DNA of 64,000 nt from Pseudoalteromonas citrea (GCF_000238375.3 NZ_AHBZ03000027.1:372001-436000); one strand, 5' to 3'; counted from the first letter of the stretch, positions 1 through 8,961 are shown. Program-made: numbers and translations. The notes: generated from the letters alone by a model not told the origin.

Positions 1-2
1 AA

Positions 3-125
3 ATACCCAGTTTAAACGTGGTTAAAGTATGGCAAAGCAAAGATCAACGCCCTGATAGAAGCGAGCAAGTGTGGTTGAATGTGGTGGTGAAAAAGCCGCT
101 TTGTGAAGAATCGTCTTATGAGTGA
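3..125 (+). CDS. C-terminal end of an unidentified protein (truncated by window edge)
   Basis: An open frame enters from the left edge and runs about 40 codons to a TGA at 123-125; its last residues are CEESSYE. It overlaps the ATG of the next gene by eight bases (ATGAGTGA), the typical arrangement of translationally coupled genes, so it is probably the upstream partner of the HNH endonuclease. Nothing in this tail is diagnostic and I do not recognise the family. A nuclease-partner ATPase is possible by analogy with two-gene defence systems, but the sequence here does not show it. Confidence 0.55.
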   Translation: MPSLNVVKVWQSKDQRPDRSEQVWLNVVVKKPLCEESSYE

Positions 126-1209
126 TAACCAACAGCAACAACTTGATTTTATCGCTTACATTCAGCGCTTATTGGTTGAAGGTGACTTCAGTGCCACGTA
201 TAAGTTTGCCTTACTCCATGCATTGGCTGATGTATGTGTAGAGCAGCCGCTTATATCTGAGCAAGCAACACTCAAAATAGACTTAGCCACCTTAGCGGAT
301 AAGCTCATAGTTTTATATTGGCACCATGCCGTCCCTTTTTCAGCAGTTCAAACAGGTGAAAACGCTTTATTAAAACAAAATAGTGGTGTGCAATCTAAAG
401 TGATCTCGGTGTTGTATGAGTGCCAACAAAACAACATTCGTAATTTACGTGCTCTAAAGCAAAGCCACTTATATAAACCAACATTTAATGCCGCCTTAGC
501 CACGCTCAAAGTGGGTCCGCTGTGGCGTTTACAAATATTGGCAAAACAAGCTGAATGCTTTTTATACCCGCATACACATAGCACGCAACACATCGTCTTA
601 AATGCAGGTATTGCCAGCTGCTTTAGGCGTTTTTATGATTTGGTGGTGTACTTGGCTAAAAATGCGTGGCTGCAAAAAATTCAAAGCATAAAACACAATC
701 AAACATTGATTGGTCCACAAAGCCAACTGCACGACTTTTTATTTGGGTTTGATCGTAACGCACTCAGCAAAGCCAAACCTGTTTTAATAGAGCTACAACA
801 GGGCAAGTGCTTTTACTGCCAAAAGCCGTTGAATAACAAAACCGAAGTTGACCATTTTATTCCGTTTGTCCGCTACGCAAACGACTTAGGCCACAACTTT
901 GTGGCCGCTCACAGCACCTGCAACAACAGTAAACGCGACTTTTTAGCAGCGCAATGTCACCGCGAGCGCTGGCAAGAACAAAACCTCGTTATACATAGCC
1001 AACATTTAACTCATGAACTTAGTGACTACTTTAATTGCGATGCAGATAAATCGCGTTCAGTAAGTGATTGGGCATATCAGGTCGCGCAGGCGAATAGTTC
1101 TAAATTGTGGGTAGGTGTGAATGAGTTTGAAGCTGTTGATTTTAATTATCAGCAATCAAGTCTTGAGCTAGGCCGTGTGGCGGAAAGCATACCAAAATAT
1201 AGTGTATAG
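118..1209 (+). CDS. HNH endonuclease, probable defence protein
   Basis: Protein of 363 aa with a C-terminal HNH/McrA-type nuclease domain: a CxxC pair (CFYC, about residues 230-233), the catalytic block EVDHFIP (about 242-248) and a distal STCNNSKRDF block (about 266-275) that supplies the Asn and remaining Cys. HNH domains use one metal ion to cut or nick DNA. The N-terminal 220 residues look alpha-helical and match no domain I know. I chose the ATG at 118 over the one at 103 because it overlaps the preceding stop codon (ATGAGTGA). The gene converges on a PLD-helicase and lies close to a Zorya operon, which supports a role in phage or plasmid defence. That role is inferred from family and context. 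Confidence 0.8.
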   Translation: MSDNQQQQLDFIAYIQRLLVEGDFSATYKFALLHALADVCVEQPLISEQATLKIDLATLADKLIVLYWHHAVPFSAVQTGENALLKQNSGVQSKVISVLYECQQNNIRNLRALKQSHLYKPTFNAALATLKVGPLWRLQILAKQAECFLYPHTHSTQHIVLNAGIASCFRRFYDLVVYLAKNAWLQKIQSIKHNQTLIGPQSQLHDFLFGFDRNALSKAKPVLIELQQGKCFYCQKPLNNKTEVDHFIPFVRYANDLGHNFVAAHSTCNNSKRDFLAAQCHRERWQEQNLVIHSQHLTHELSDYFNCDADKSRSVSDWAYQVAQANSSKLWVGVNEFEAVDFNYQQSSLELGRVAESIPKYSV

Positions 1210-1297
1210 GATTGAGTATTAATCTATAAGTTTGCAGGTTGTCCAGAATGCGTTTTTTATTCTGTAGCTGTAACTTCTAATGTGCATTCTACGATAA

Positions 1298-4200
1298 TCA
1301 CCCAACCGCCAATTTCCCTGCCTCGTGCCACATGTCACTTGGCATGGGGTTCATCAATTCCCACGTGACATTCATTGGCTGGCTGCCGGTGTGGCTTTGG
1401 TATTTAACTTCGCCGTAGTTTACAAATCCCATTGTGCGGCCGTTTTCATCTTTACTTTGTTCTCGGACAAATAACAAAAAGGTTTTGCCTGCTTGTTGGT
1501 GTTCAATGTAGCTTAAGCCGCGGCCGTGTTCTGGGCGGGCGCTGTTTTGTGTTTGCCAATGAAACAATGTGGGACTCAGTGCATAGTCGTGATACAACGT
1601 GGTGGGCGAATAAGTTTTTTCGCACTTGTTAAGGGTAACAAATAGCAGTTCTAGATTTTGATTTTTAAATTCTAATACGCCTTCGCGCGCTGTCGATTTT
1701 TTATCAAATGTGTGTGCACCAAAGGCGGCGAGTATGTGTTGGCGCGTGTAGCGGCTATGTAATTTTATGGCGTGGTTGGGAAAACACGCTAAATCACTTT
1801 CTTGTTGGTGAATACGGTTTATTAAAAGCGTAATTACTTGTGCCAGTTCGTGCTGCAACATTGTGTGTTTAAGTGCTTTCAAGCCTTGATCTAAAGTGTT
1901 AAACCCTAAGCTTTTACCTGTATTATCCCAAAAGTTGTAATGAGCCATTAGCGCAAATTGTTGGTTTTGCGGTGTAGGCGAAAAGTTAAAATTGTTATTA
2001 CATAATTCCTGTAAAAAGCGTAAATAGCTAAGTGAGTCGCAGGTAAGTAATTGGGTGTTTATGGCGCGGTAATATGCGGCATAAATATCGGCTTGTTCTT
2101 CGGGAATGTCATCACCTTTTAGCCAGTGCCAGCCGCCGAGCTTTTTGTCTTTTGGTTTGTAGATGTCTTCAAGTGTGACCTGCGGATTGAGTCGTAAAAA
2201 GTTGCTTAAGCTGAGCTCGTCGTCACTGTGTTGTGAATAGCCAGCAATGAGCTGCTGGAGGCGGCGTTTACCATTAATAGCCTGCTGAATATTCTTTAAT
2301 ATGGTTTTTTGCGTTTGCTTTTGTAGCTCTATACGACAACCCAACGGCAAATGCGGGAAATTGTTTTCGATTTCAGTTTTGATTGGTTGATTACTTTTAC
2401 CAATGAGCGAGCGAAACTTACTGGCAAAGTCGTATTCTGGGCGCGCATTACCCACAAAGTCGAGCACGGTACAACATTGCTTTGAACCACTCAAAGAAAG
2501 GCTATTGTCGGGCAAACGCAAACCGCGGCCAAGTTGTTGTAAAAATAACGTGAGGCTTTCGGTTGGTCGTAAGAATAGCAGAGTGTCGACTTCTGGAATA
2601 TCAACGCCTTCGTTAAAAATATCGACTACGCACAGGATTTGAATAGCACCACTGCGCAGTGCTTGTTGTTTTTGTGCACGCTCGCGGGTGTTTTTACTGG
2701 TAAGTACGTCGGCATTGATACCTGCAAGGTTGAATTTGGCGGCCATAAACTCGGCATGGGCTTGGCTTACACAAAATGCCAGCGCTTTGATGGTGTGAAC
2801 GTTGGTGGCAATGTCGGCTAGGCTGGTGATAATTTTAGCTGCGCGACTATTCTCACCAGTATAAAGGTTGCTTAGTTCGGCTATGTCATAGCGGCCATTG
2901 CGCCATGGGATTTGATTTAAGTCGAGTGTATCGTCAATACCAAAGTATTGAAATGGGCATAAATGACGTTGATTGATGGCTTCTGGTAAGCGTATTTCAG
3001 CGGCTATTACGCCACAAAAATCCTCTAGTATATTAGCGCCGTCTTGTCGCTCTGGTGTGGCGGTTAATCCCAGTAATATGGTTGGCGTAAAGTGCTGTAA
3101 TACGGCCCGATAACTGGTTGCACTTACATGGTGTACCTCGTCGATGACAATATAGTCATAATAATCGGAAGTTAGCTGTAAGGTGGCTAATTGGTTGTTG
3201 AGCGTTTGGATTGACGCAAATAACTGGTTATAACGCTCGGGGGTATAGTTACCCACCCATAATTCGCCAAAGTTATTATTTTTAAGCACGCCACGATAAG
3301 CGCTTTGAGCTTGTTTGAGTATTTCTTCACGGTGGGCAATAAACAAAAAAGTAGCACTTGGGTTTTCATCGTAAAGAGGTTTAAAGTCGAAAGCCGAAAC
3401 AATGGTTTTACCCGTGCCTGTTGCTGCAACCACCAAGTTTTTATAGCGGTTGTGAACGCTGCGTTCGACACAGAGTTTTTCTAAAATGACTTTTTGATGG
3501 GGTTTTGGGGCTATATCAAAATACAACGGGTTGTTTGGTTGGCGTACTCCGCGTTGTTCTTTTAATGAATTTATCAGCTTTTCTTTGCACGCAACTTTAC
3601 CAGTAAATAGTTCAAAGTCTTTTGATTGCCAGTAGGTTTCGAAGGTGCTTTTAGTTTTGGCGATGATGTGCGGGATTTCTTGTGCAGTGATTTTTAAGTT
3701 CCACTCAAGGCCGCTGGTGAGTGCTGAGTGTGATAAATTAGATGAGCCAATATAGCCGGTATGAAAGCCCGTATTGCGTAAAAATAAGTAGGACTTTGCG
3801 TGCAAGCGCTCTTGTTGGTTGTTGTAACTAAGCTTAACTTCGGTATTAGGTAAGCCTGCCAAAAACTCTACCGCTTTGGCGTCGGTTGCACCCATATAAG
3901 ACGTTGTTATTACCTTGAGCTGCTTACCACTGTGAGTAAATGCTTCGAGCTCATTTTTGAATATACGCAGCCCCGTCCATTTTATAAATGATACTAACCA
4001 GTAGATGGTATCGGCTGAGTTGATCTCGCGTTTAAGTTCCGTTTCTAAAGAAATACCAGCGTTTGCTCCTGAGAATAGCTCGCTTTGAGTTAGTCCAGTA
4101 AGCGGAAATATACCATTGGTATAAGTGGGCAAGTCAGCGGCGATAGGGTTACTTTTATCAAATAGGGCTGTGAGTATTTTGCCTTGTGAGTCAATTAAGT

Positions 4201-4465
4201 TATCGCTAATGACTGTGTCGTCAGTAATGTGATCTTTTAACCAAAAAACCAGTTTGTTAGCGAGTTCTATTTGGTGCTGTAACCGCTCGTTGGAATTAGG
4301 TATCGCGTTGATGGCCTGTTCTACCAGCTTTGCTAAAAAACGCGACAGCCAAGTTGCGGCTTCGGCACTTTCAAGTACGCGCTCACCTACGTAAAAGCGT
4401 TCTCTGTTGAGGTTTTGCTCGACCACTTGGGTGATGAGCTGCTCGTAAATGCCGATTTGTTCCAC
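1298..4465 (-). CDS. PLD nuclease-SF2 helicase-DUF3427 protein
   Basis: Large 1055-aa protein. The N-terminal third has a phospholipase D-like nuclease half-site (HAKSYLF then GSSNLSHSAL, about residues 223-245). A superfamily 2 helicase core follows: Walker A AATGTGKT (about 348), DEVHH box (about 443), motif III GLTATPERQDG (about 470) and motif VI QQLGRGLRLP (about 645). The rest matches the layout of the DUF3427 C-terminal region. Proteins of this architecture resemble restriction or defence helicases. The start is GTG, six bases downstream of an AGGA ribosome site (AAAAGGAATAAAC-GTG). Partial copies of the 5' end and upstream region recur at 7447-7699 and, decayed, at 9279-9324. The gene is intact here. 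Its target is unknown. Confidence 0.85.
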   Translation of the reverse strand: MEQIGIYEQLITQVVEQNLNRERFYVGERVLESAEAATWLSRFLAKLVEQAINAIPNSNERLQHQIELANKLVFWLKDHITDDTVISDNLIDSQGKILTALFDKSNPIAADLPTYTNGIFPLTGLTQSELFSGANAGISLETELKREINSADTIYWLVSFIKWTGLRIFKNELEAFTHSGKQLKVITTSYMGATDAKAVEFLAGLPNTEVKLSYNNQQERLHAKSYLFLRNTGFHTGYIGSSNLSHSALTSGLEWNLKITAQEIPHIIAKTKSTFETYWQSKDFELFTGKVACKEKLINSLKEQRGVRQPNNPLYFDIAPKPHQKVILEKLCVERSVHNRYKNLVVAATGTGKTIVSAFDFKPLYDENPSATFLFIAHREEILKQAQSAYRGVLKNNNFGELWVGNYTPERYNQLFASIQTLNNQLATLQLTSDYYDYIVIDEVHHVSATSYRAVLQHFTPTILLGLTATPERQDGANILEDFCGVIAAEIRLPEAINQRHLCPFQYFGIDDTLDLNQIPWRNGRYDIAELSNLYTGENSRAAKIITSLADIATNVHTIKALAFCVSQAHAEFMAAKFNLAGINADVLTSKNTRERAQKQQALRSGAIQILCVVDIFNEGVDIPEVDTLLFLRPTESLTLFLQQLGRGLRLPDNSLSLSGSKQCCTVLDFVGNARPEYDFASKFRSLIGKSNQPIKTEIENNFPHLPLGCRIELQKQTQKTILKNIQQAINGKRRLQQLIAGYSQHSDDELSLSNFLRLNPQVTLEDIYKPKDKKLGGWHWLKGDDIPEEQADIYAAYYRAINTQLLTCDSLSYLRFLQELCNNNFNFSPTPQNQQFALMAHYNFWDNTGKSLGFNTLDQGLKALKHTMLQHELAQVITLLINRIHQQESDLACFPNHAIKLHSRYTRQHILAAFGAHTFDKKSTAREGVLEFKNQNLELLFVTLNKCEKTYSPTTLYHDYALSPTLFHWQTQNSARPEHGRGLSYIEHQQAGKTFLLFVREQSKDENGRTMGFVNYGEVKYQSHTGSQPMNVTWELMNPMPSDMWHEAGKLAVG

Positions 4466-4624
4466 GTTTATTCCTTTTACTTCTGTGTTGTGGTTGCCGT
4501 AACTCCTTGAAACGGGATTTAGTTTAATTTATTGGGGTGAGGTTTGGAAGGGGTGTAGGGTAGGAGGTTAGCCTTGGCTTTGGCGTGTTTGGTTGGCATG
4601 GACCCTGACCTTCGTCAGGGAGAC
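4373..4624. repeat. Direct repeat copy 1: helicase 5' end plus upstream DNA and one REP
   Basis: This 252-bp stretch holds the first 31 or so codons of the helicase gene, its start and ribosome site, its upstream region and one REP-like hairpin. It recurs in the same orientation at 7447-7699 at roughly 90 percent identity by eye. The two copies bracket the Zorya operon. Confidence 0.85.
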
Positions 4625-4626
4625 GA
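4596..4626 (+). repeat. Single REP-like hairpin upstream of Zorya
   Basis: Contains CCCTGAC-CTTC-GTCAGGG, a 7-bp perfect stem with a 4-nt loop, followed by the constant shoulder GAGACGA. It is the leftmost member of the repeat family that fills the intergenic regions up to 32.2 kb. Confidence 0.85.
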
Positions 4627-4660
4627 ATGGTGGGACATGGTACACAAGGTGAGGTTGTGA

Positions 4661-4672
4661 TTAATCGATTAA
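4661..4672. promoter_or_regulatory. Perfect 12-bp palindrome upstream of Zorya
   Basis: TTAATCGATTAA lies about 90 bp before the zorA start, in the only stretch between the REP hairpin and the operon. It could be an operator for the Zorya promoter, but a 12-bp AT-rich palindrome may occur by chance. I could not define clear -35 and -10 boxes. Confidence 0.3.
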
Positions 4673-4761
4673 GTAGCAGAAAGGTTGGTTTTTTGTTTTT
4701 TTAATGTTTCCGATGATGTAGAGTTTAAGCCATTTGAAATTAAACTTGAGGAGGTTTCAAT

Positions 4762-5937
4762 TTGGCAACAAATCTTATTTTCATCTCGATTATTACTACA
4801 GCTGTAGCAGTTTTGTTTTTTATCTATGAGGCAAGAAAATCAACTTCTAAAGTTGCAACTATTACACCCTCTCTATGTGTAACCATTGGCATATTCTTTA
4901 CATTTGTTGGCATTGCTGTCTCATTACAGTCATTGGCACCCTCCAGCAATAGCCAAGAGGCATTTGAGGCGTTATTGGTTGGGTTGAAAAGTGCCTTTTG
5001 GTCTAGTGTTATTGGCTTAGGTGGTTCAATACTTTGTCGTTGGCAGTCAACTAAATATGGAAAAGATCCATATGATGAATATGCAAAGCAAACGAACCAT
5101 ATTGTTGTGGCGCTGCGAGAAAATAGCCGTAGTGTAATTCATGCAATCAATAACAATAGTAAAACAATAGCTACTATATTATCGGAGCAGCTTTTCAAAG
5201 ATTCTGAAAGCTTAAGTCAGCAATTTCAAGAAAGTACTAATGTTATTTTGAAGAAATTCGCTGCCAATATTGAAATTTTAATCTCTCAATCAAATACTCT
5301 ATTAAATGATGTGAATACTTCTGTTCAGTCGAATCAGGTTATATTAAATACGATGGTCACTTCATCTCAGGAATTTAACGAAAATAATAGAATCGCTATG
5401 CGAAATAGTGCGAATTTATTACGTAATTGCGTTATGCACTTTAATACTATTTTAGAATCTACAGAAAAGTCACTTATTAGTTTTGAAGTGCAAAATGAAA
5501 AGTTGCAAAAAGGGATGGAAGATGTTTCTTCTGCCATAATGAGTGACTTTTCTAAGGTACAAACATTATACCATTCGTTAAGTCATGATATAAATCGAGT
5601 AGAGTCAGCAATGAAATCTGTGTCTCAGCTAGTTATAGATTTAAAACAGGTTCAAGAGTTGTTAGAAAAAGATCACAAAGAGAGCATGGTAGCGGCTATT
5701 ACTGATTTTAAGGTTCAATTTCAAAATGTTAGTAAAGAATTTGATGCATTAAATCTGGCGCAAATGAAAGCGGCGCATGCTTTCTTTGAGAACTTAGATC
5801 TTACAGTTGAAAAAGGACTCACCGAAGTAGTCGATGTTTACACTAGTGGCCTCAAAACTATCCTCAAAGATAATAACACTGTGTTGATAAAGAGCAAAGC
5901 CAAAGAAACTGATCTTCAGTTAGATGAAGTGGAGTAA
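4762..5937 (+). CDS. zorA: Zorya ZorA: MotA/TolQ/ExbB-like motor stator subunit
   Basis: 391-aa membrane protein. Three hydrophobic segments (about residues 4-22, 35-56 and 74-95) carry the MotA/ExbB-like signature TPSLCVTIGIFFTFVGIAV and LLVGLKSAFWSSVIGLGGS. The remaining 290 residues are polar and rich in Gln, Asn, Ser and heptad hydrophobics, as in the long cytoplasmic tail of ZorA. Known ZorA pentamers surround a ZorB dimer to form a proton-driven motor that senses phage at the envelope. The tail is short compared with type I ZorA, which fits type II. The start is TTG (4762) behind a strong GAGGAGG site. zorB follows after a 2-bp gap and zorE overlaps zorB, so the three form an operon. 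Confidence 0.82.
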   Translation: MATNLIFISIITTAVAVLFFIYEARKSTSKVATITPSLCVTIGIFFTFVGIAVSLQSLAPSSNSQEAFEALLVGLKSAFWSSVIGLGGSILCRWQSTKYGKDPYDEYAKQTNHIVVALRENSRSVIHAINNNSKTIATILSEQLFKDSESLSQQFQESTNVILKKFAANIEILISQSNTLLNDVNTSVQSNQVILNTMVTSSQEFNENNRIAMRNSANLLRNCVMHFNTILESTEKSLISFEVQNEKLQKGMEDVSSAIMSDFSKVQTLYHSLSHDINRVESAMKSVSQLVIDLKQVQELLEKDHKESMVAAITDFKVQFQNVSKEFDALNLAQMKAAHAFFENLDLTVEKGLTEVVDVYTSGLKTILKDNNTVLIKSKAKETDLQLDEVE

Positions 5938-5939
5938 TT

Positions 5940-6593
5940 ATGCTATTCAATGCGCAAGGCACGGAAGATTCAGGTTTAGCGATTTCAGATCTTATGACGG
6001 CACTAACGGCCGTATTTTTATTAGGCACATTATTAGCCATCGAAAAACGTGATTTAAGAAGTGAATATGAAGCTTTCAACAATACTTCTTTTGAGAATAA
6101 CTTATTAAATGAGAAGCGGAGAGTAGGTAAGCTGTTAGAAACAGTGAGCAATAATAAGTCAAAATTACATTGGGACGAAAGTCGACATGCATTAACAGTT
6201 TGGCTGCAATTTGAAAAGAATGATTCAAAGTTGACTGAGTCTGCGAAGGCAACTCTAAATATGTTGTGCCCAAAACTAATAAGTATTGTGGGCAATCATG
6301 GTAGCTCAATTGGTAAAGTGATCATACGGGGACATACAGATAGAAGTTGGAGTGGAAAAGGTAATGATTTTGTTGGCAATATGCGTGTTTCTTATGAAAG
6401 GGCAATGAATACAACAGATTATTGCTTAGCGTCATTGCCAAAGAAGGAGGTGGTCATTGCTTCTAAGTTTGCTGCTGAAGGGGTGTCATTTCTGTACGCT
6501 GACAGTTCGTTGACTAAAGGACAGGAAAATTTACAGCGGCGAGTAGAAATTTTGTTTGATTACACTCAGCAAGCGAGACAAGAAAATGACTAA
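5940..6593 (+). CDS. zorB: Zorya ZorB: MotB/OmpA-like peptidoglycan-anchored subunit
   Basis: 217 aa. A short cytoplasmic N-terminus is followed by one transmembrane helix that starts with ISDLMTALTAVFLL. Asp17 is placed like the proton-carrying Asp of MotB and ZorB. The C-terminal half is an OmpA-like peptidoglycan-binding domain with the hallmark GHTD (VIIRGHTDRSW, about 122-132) and the closing NLQRRVEI block (about 197-204). With ZorA it should form an inner-membrane proton-driven complex anchored to the cell wall. It starts 2 bp after the zorA stop, and its own stop overlaps the zorE start (ATGACTAA), so translation is coupled. Confidence 0.83.
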   Translation: MLFNAQGTEDSGLAISDLMTALTAVFLLGTLLAIEKRDLRSEYEAFNNTSFENNLLNEKRRVGKLLETVSNNKSKLHWDESRHALTVWLQFEKNDSKLTESAKATLNMLCPKLISIVGNHGSSIGKVIIRGHTDRSWSGKGNDFVGNMRVSYERAMNTTDYCLASLPKKEVVIASKFAAEGVSFLYADSSLTKGQENLQRRVEILFDYTQQARQEND

Positions 6594-7374
6594 ATTTAAC
6601 GGTTTTCGTTCATCTTGGTATGAAGTATTGGGCAATGTTAGAGAGAGTGTTGACCGAAAGATATTGTTTAACTACCGGAGAGACCCTGGTTTTTTTAAAG
6701 ATGGTAGACCTGTTTTTGCTTATAAAAAAGAGTTTCAAATAGCACGTTATGATGAATTAACAGCGGATAATATAATGAGTAAAACACCCAAAGTGCATTT
6801 GACTTACTGTCAAAATATACAAAGGGCACCAGGGAAATATCAGGTAACAAGCCGTGCAGATGGTTTTTTTCATGTTAACTTAAAAGCTGAGAGCGGCGAA
6901 ATTCAAGAAGAGGAAGTACTATTACCTATGGCGGCTTGTCAGTTTTGCATCCGAATGCTGTTCCCTGATTATTTACCGCCACTTGGAAAAAATAAGGCCA
7001 AATGTGATGAATTAGCGAGCAATTTCAATTTTGCAGATTTTGTGATAGAAGGTGTTGTGTTAAGCCATATCGCTTTTGATGAGTCAAATATACTCAATAG
7101 GTTTTTGGGGGAGAGAAATTGGTCAGAATTCAGCAGGGATATGCGTGCAAAAAATAATTGGTGTTGTCAGTTGTGCAAAATCTCATTTAAAAGCTATAAG
7201 CATCTACTACATGTTCATCATATCAACCATAGTCAATACTGGAATTCACCCGCTAATTGTATGGTGTTGTGTATAGGTTGTCATGCTAAGCAACCCCATC
7301 ATCAGCATCTTAAGCAGAATAAACTTTATAGTCTATATGAAGAATACATTAAGAAAGTTACATTGACATATTAG
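6586..7374 (+). CDS. zorE: Zorya ZorE: HNH nuclease effector of type II systems
   Basis: 262 aa with a C-terminal HNH domain: a CxxC pair (WCCQLC, about 191-196), the catalytic stretch HVHHINH (about 209-215), a downstream Asn (NCM), and the second zinc pair CIGCH (about 229-233). Type II Zorya systems use ZorE in place of ZorC and ZorD. The gene order motor subunit, peptidoglycan anchor, HNH protein matches type II. I place the start at ATG 6586, which overlaps the zorB stop by eight bases; an upstream in-frame start at 6556 would lie inside zorB. The N-terminal 185 residues show no motif I know. The assignment rests on synteny plus the HNH motif. Confidence 0.78.
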   Translation: MTKFNGFRSSWYEVLGNVRESVDRKILFNYRRDPGFFKDGRPVFAYKKEFQIARYDELTADNIMSKTPKVHLTYCQNIQRAPGKYQVTSRADGFFHVNLKAESGEIQEEEVLLPMAACQFCIRMLFPDYLPPLGKNKAKCDELASNFNFADFVIEGVVLSHIAFDESNILNRFLGERNWSEFSRDMRAKNNWCCQLCKISFKSYKHLLHVHHINHSQYWNSPANCMVLCIGCHAKQPHHQHLKQNKLYSLYEEYIKKVTLTY

Positions 7375-7446
7375 AAGCCTCGATGCTCTTACGTTCATCT
7401 GCCATAGGGAAGGTCAAAGTGGCTGAAAGAGCCTGAAATGTATATC

Positions 7447-7540
7447 CAAGCACACGCTCACCCACGTAAAAGCGTTTTCTGTTGAGGTTTTGCTCGACCA
7501 CTTGGATGGTGAGCTGCTCGTAAATACCGATTTGTTCCAC
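7447..7540 (-). pseudogene. Relic of the PLD-helicase gene 5' end
   Basis: The first 31 codons repeat the start of the intact helicase at 4465 with a few substitutions (MEQIGIYEQL, then VGERVL), after which similarity stops abruptly. It keeps the GTG start and AAAAGGA ribosome site. It is the coding part of a 253-bp direct repeat and not a functional gene. The fragment reads on to a stop at 7358 through unrelated DNA behind zorE. Confidence 0.85.
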
Positions 7541-7699
7541 GTTTATTCCTTTTACTGCTGTGTTGAGGTTGCCGTAACTCCTTGAAACGGCGTTTAGTTT
7601 AATTTATTGGGGTGAGGTTTGAAAGGGGTGTGGGGTAGGAGGTTAGCCTTGGCTTTTGTGTGCTTGGTTGGCATGGACCCTGACCTTCGTCAGGGAGAC
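7447..7699. repeat. Direct repeat copy 2, right bracket of the Zorya module
   Basis: Same content and orientation as 4373-4624: helicase 5' end, upstream region, then a REP-like hairpin. The intervening 2.8 kb carries only the Zorya operon and its leader. Confidence 0.85.
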
Positions 7700-8520
7700 T
7701 AGTGGCGGGGTGTTTGTTGTTGGGGATCGATATTGGATGTGGAGTTGGGTTTAGCATTGGTGTGCTTGGTTGGCATGGACCCTGACCTGCGTCAGTGAGA
7801 CGAATGGTGAGGCGTTGGTTGTTGAGGGTCGATATTGGATGTGGAGTTGGGTTTAGCTTTGGCGCGTTTGATTGGGATGGACCCTGACCTTCGTCAGGGA
7901 GACAAATGGCGGGGTGTTTGTTGTTGGGGATCGATATTGGATATGGAGTTGGGTTTAGCTTTTGTGTGCTTGGTTGGCATGGGCCCTGACCTGCGTCAGG
8001 GAGACGAATCTATTTTAGGGAGGCGAGTGGTGAGGCGTTGGTTGTTGAGGGTCGATATTGGATGCAGAGTTGGGTTTAGCTTTGGCGTGTTTGATTGGCA
8101 TGGGCCCTGACCTGCGTCAGGGAGACGAATCTATTTTAGGGAGACGAGTGGTGGGGGGGTTGTTGTTGGGGGTCGATATTGGATGTGGGAGGTTGGTTTA
8201 GCTTTGGTGTGTTTGGTTGGCATGGGCTCTGACCTGCGTCAGGGAGACGAATGATGGGGTGTTAGTTGCTGGGGGTCGATATTGGATGTGGGAGGTTGGT
8301 TTAGCTTTGGTGTGTTTGGTTGGCATGGGCTCTGACCTGCGTCAGGGAGACGGATTGTGGGGCGTTTAGTGATGGGTAGTTGGGTGTTAAGTGCTGTGTA
8401 GGTTTTGCGTCATGGTTAGTTTTTTATTTGTCTCCCTGAATTTATTTCAGGGTCTAGGCTTTGAAGTGTTTGAAAGTGAATGTTGACTGTTTGATGGAGC
8501 CAGACTTGCGTCAGGGAGAC
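7669..8520. repeat. REP-like array B (about nine hairpins)
   Basis: Roughly 100-bp units are repeated head to tail, each with a hairpin of the CCCTGACCTKCGTCAGGG type and a shoulder GAGACGA. The linkers are also repeated (GTCGATATTGGATGTGGAG). One hairpin of the other loop type, in opposite orientation, lies near 8430. Short open frames here that read DPDLRQGDE are translations of the repeat. I see no gene between 7541 and 8808. Confidence 0.9.
8330..8480. repeat. Direct repeat, left bracket of peptide gene 1
   Basis: About 150 bp including one hairpin of each REP type recur almost exactly 1200 bp to the right (9530-9680) with only a few changes. Between the copies lie the lone peptide gene with its terminator and a decayed helicase relic. 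Confidence 0.8.
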
Positions 8521-8808
8521 TGATGGTGTGGGAGATGGGTATAAAGCTAGGTGCGGTGGTATGTGACTTGGTTTTGCTATGATTGTAATTTAAATGTAAT
8601 AAAATGTAAATACTTTTGGGCGGTATAAACTCGAAGTTGTGCATTAAACATGCAGGTTCGTGTGCAAGGGTGTATAGGCAAGGCGTTATATTTATTATAT
8701 TGCATTTAACTTCCAGCACTTATTTGAGGGTTATTTTTAGTGTTGAACAAAGTGCTTTACTTGTTAAGTTGCTGGTGTCATTGTGGTTTTTTTAATAAGG
8801 AATGTGCT

Positions 8809-8961
8809 ATGAAAATTAAAATGGTAAAAAAACAGATTAAAAACTTGTCTACTAATAATACTCTAAATCAAAAGCAAACTAACAAAGTTGCTGGTGGTAT
8901 GTACGCTACAGCACCTTGGATGACTTGTCATTCGCATGAGTGTGTAACTTATTACTGCTAA
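8809..8961 (+). CDS. Lone double-glycine peptide 1 (RiPP- or bacteriocin-like precursor)
   Basis: 50-aa open frame behind AAGGA (7-nt spacing) with its own strong terminator. The Lys/Asn-rich first part MKIKMVKKQIKNLS leads to NKVAGG, which resembles the double-glycine leaders of class I lanthipeptide-like and class II bacteriocin precursors. The 20-residue remainder, which starts MYATAPWMT, has three Cys, several Thr and Tyr, and ends in Cys. This suggests a secreted, possibly disulphide- or thioether-bearing peptide cut after GG. No modification enzyme, C39-peptidase ABC transporter or immunity gene is adjacent. The gene sits alone in a module bracketed by direct repeats. The function is inferred from the layout only. 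Confidence 0.62.
   Translation: MKIKMVKKQIKNLSTNNTLNQKQTNKVAGGMYATAPWMTCHSHECVTYYC

Noticed and set aside
103-1209. Septu (PtuB) assignment for the HNH protein
   Set aside because: The upstream partner is almost entirely outside the window and no ATPase motif is visible, so naming a system would be a guess.
7358-7540. 60-aa gene starting MEQIGIYEQL
   Set aside because: It is the truncated 5' relic of the PLD-helicase gene read into unrelated DNA.
8447-8719. 90-aa minus-strand frame upstream of peptide gene 1
   Set aside because: Half of it is antisense REP sequence, and there is no ribosome site or recognisable domain.
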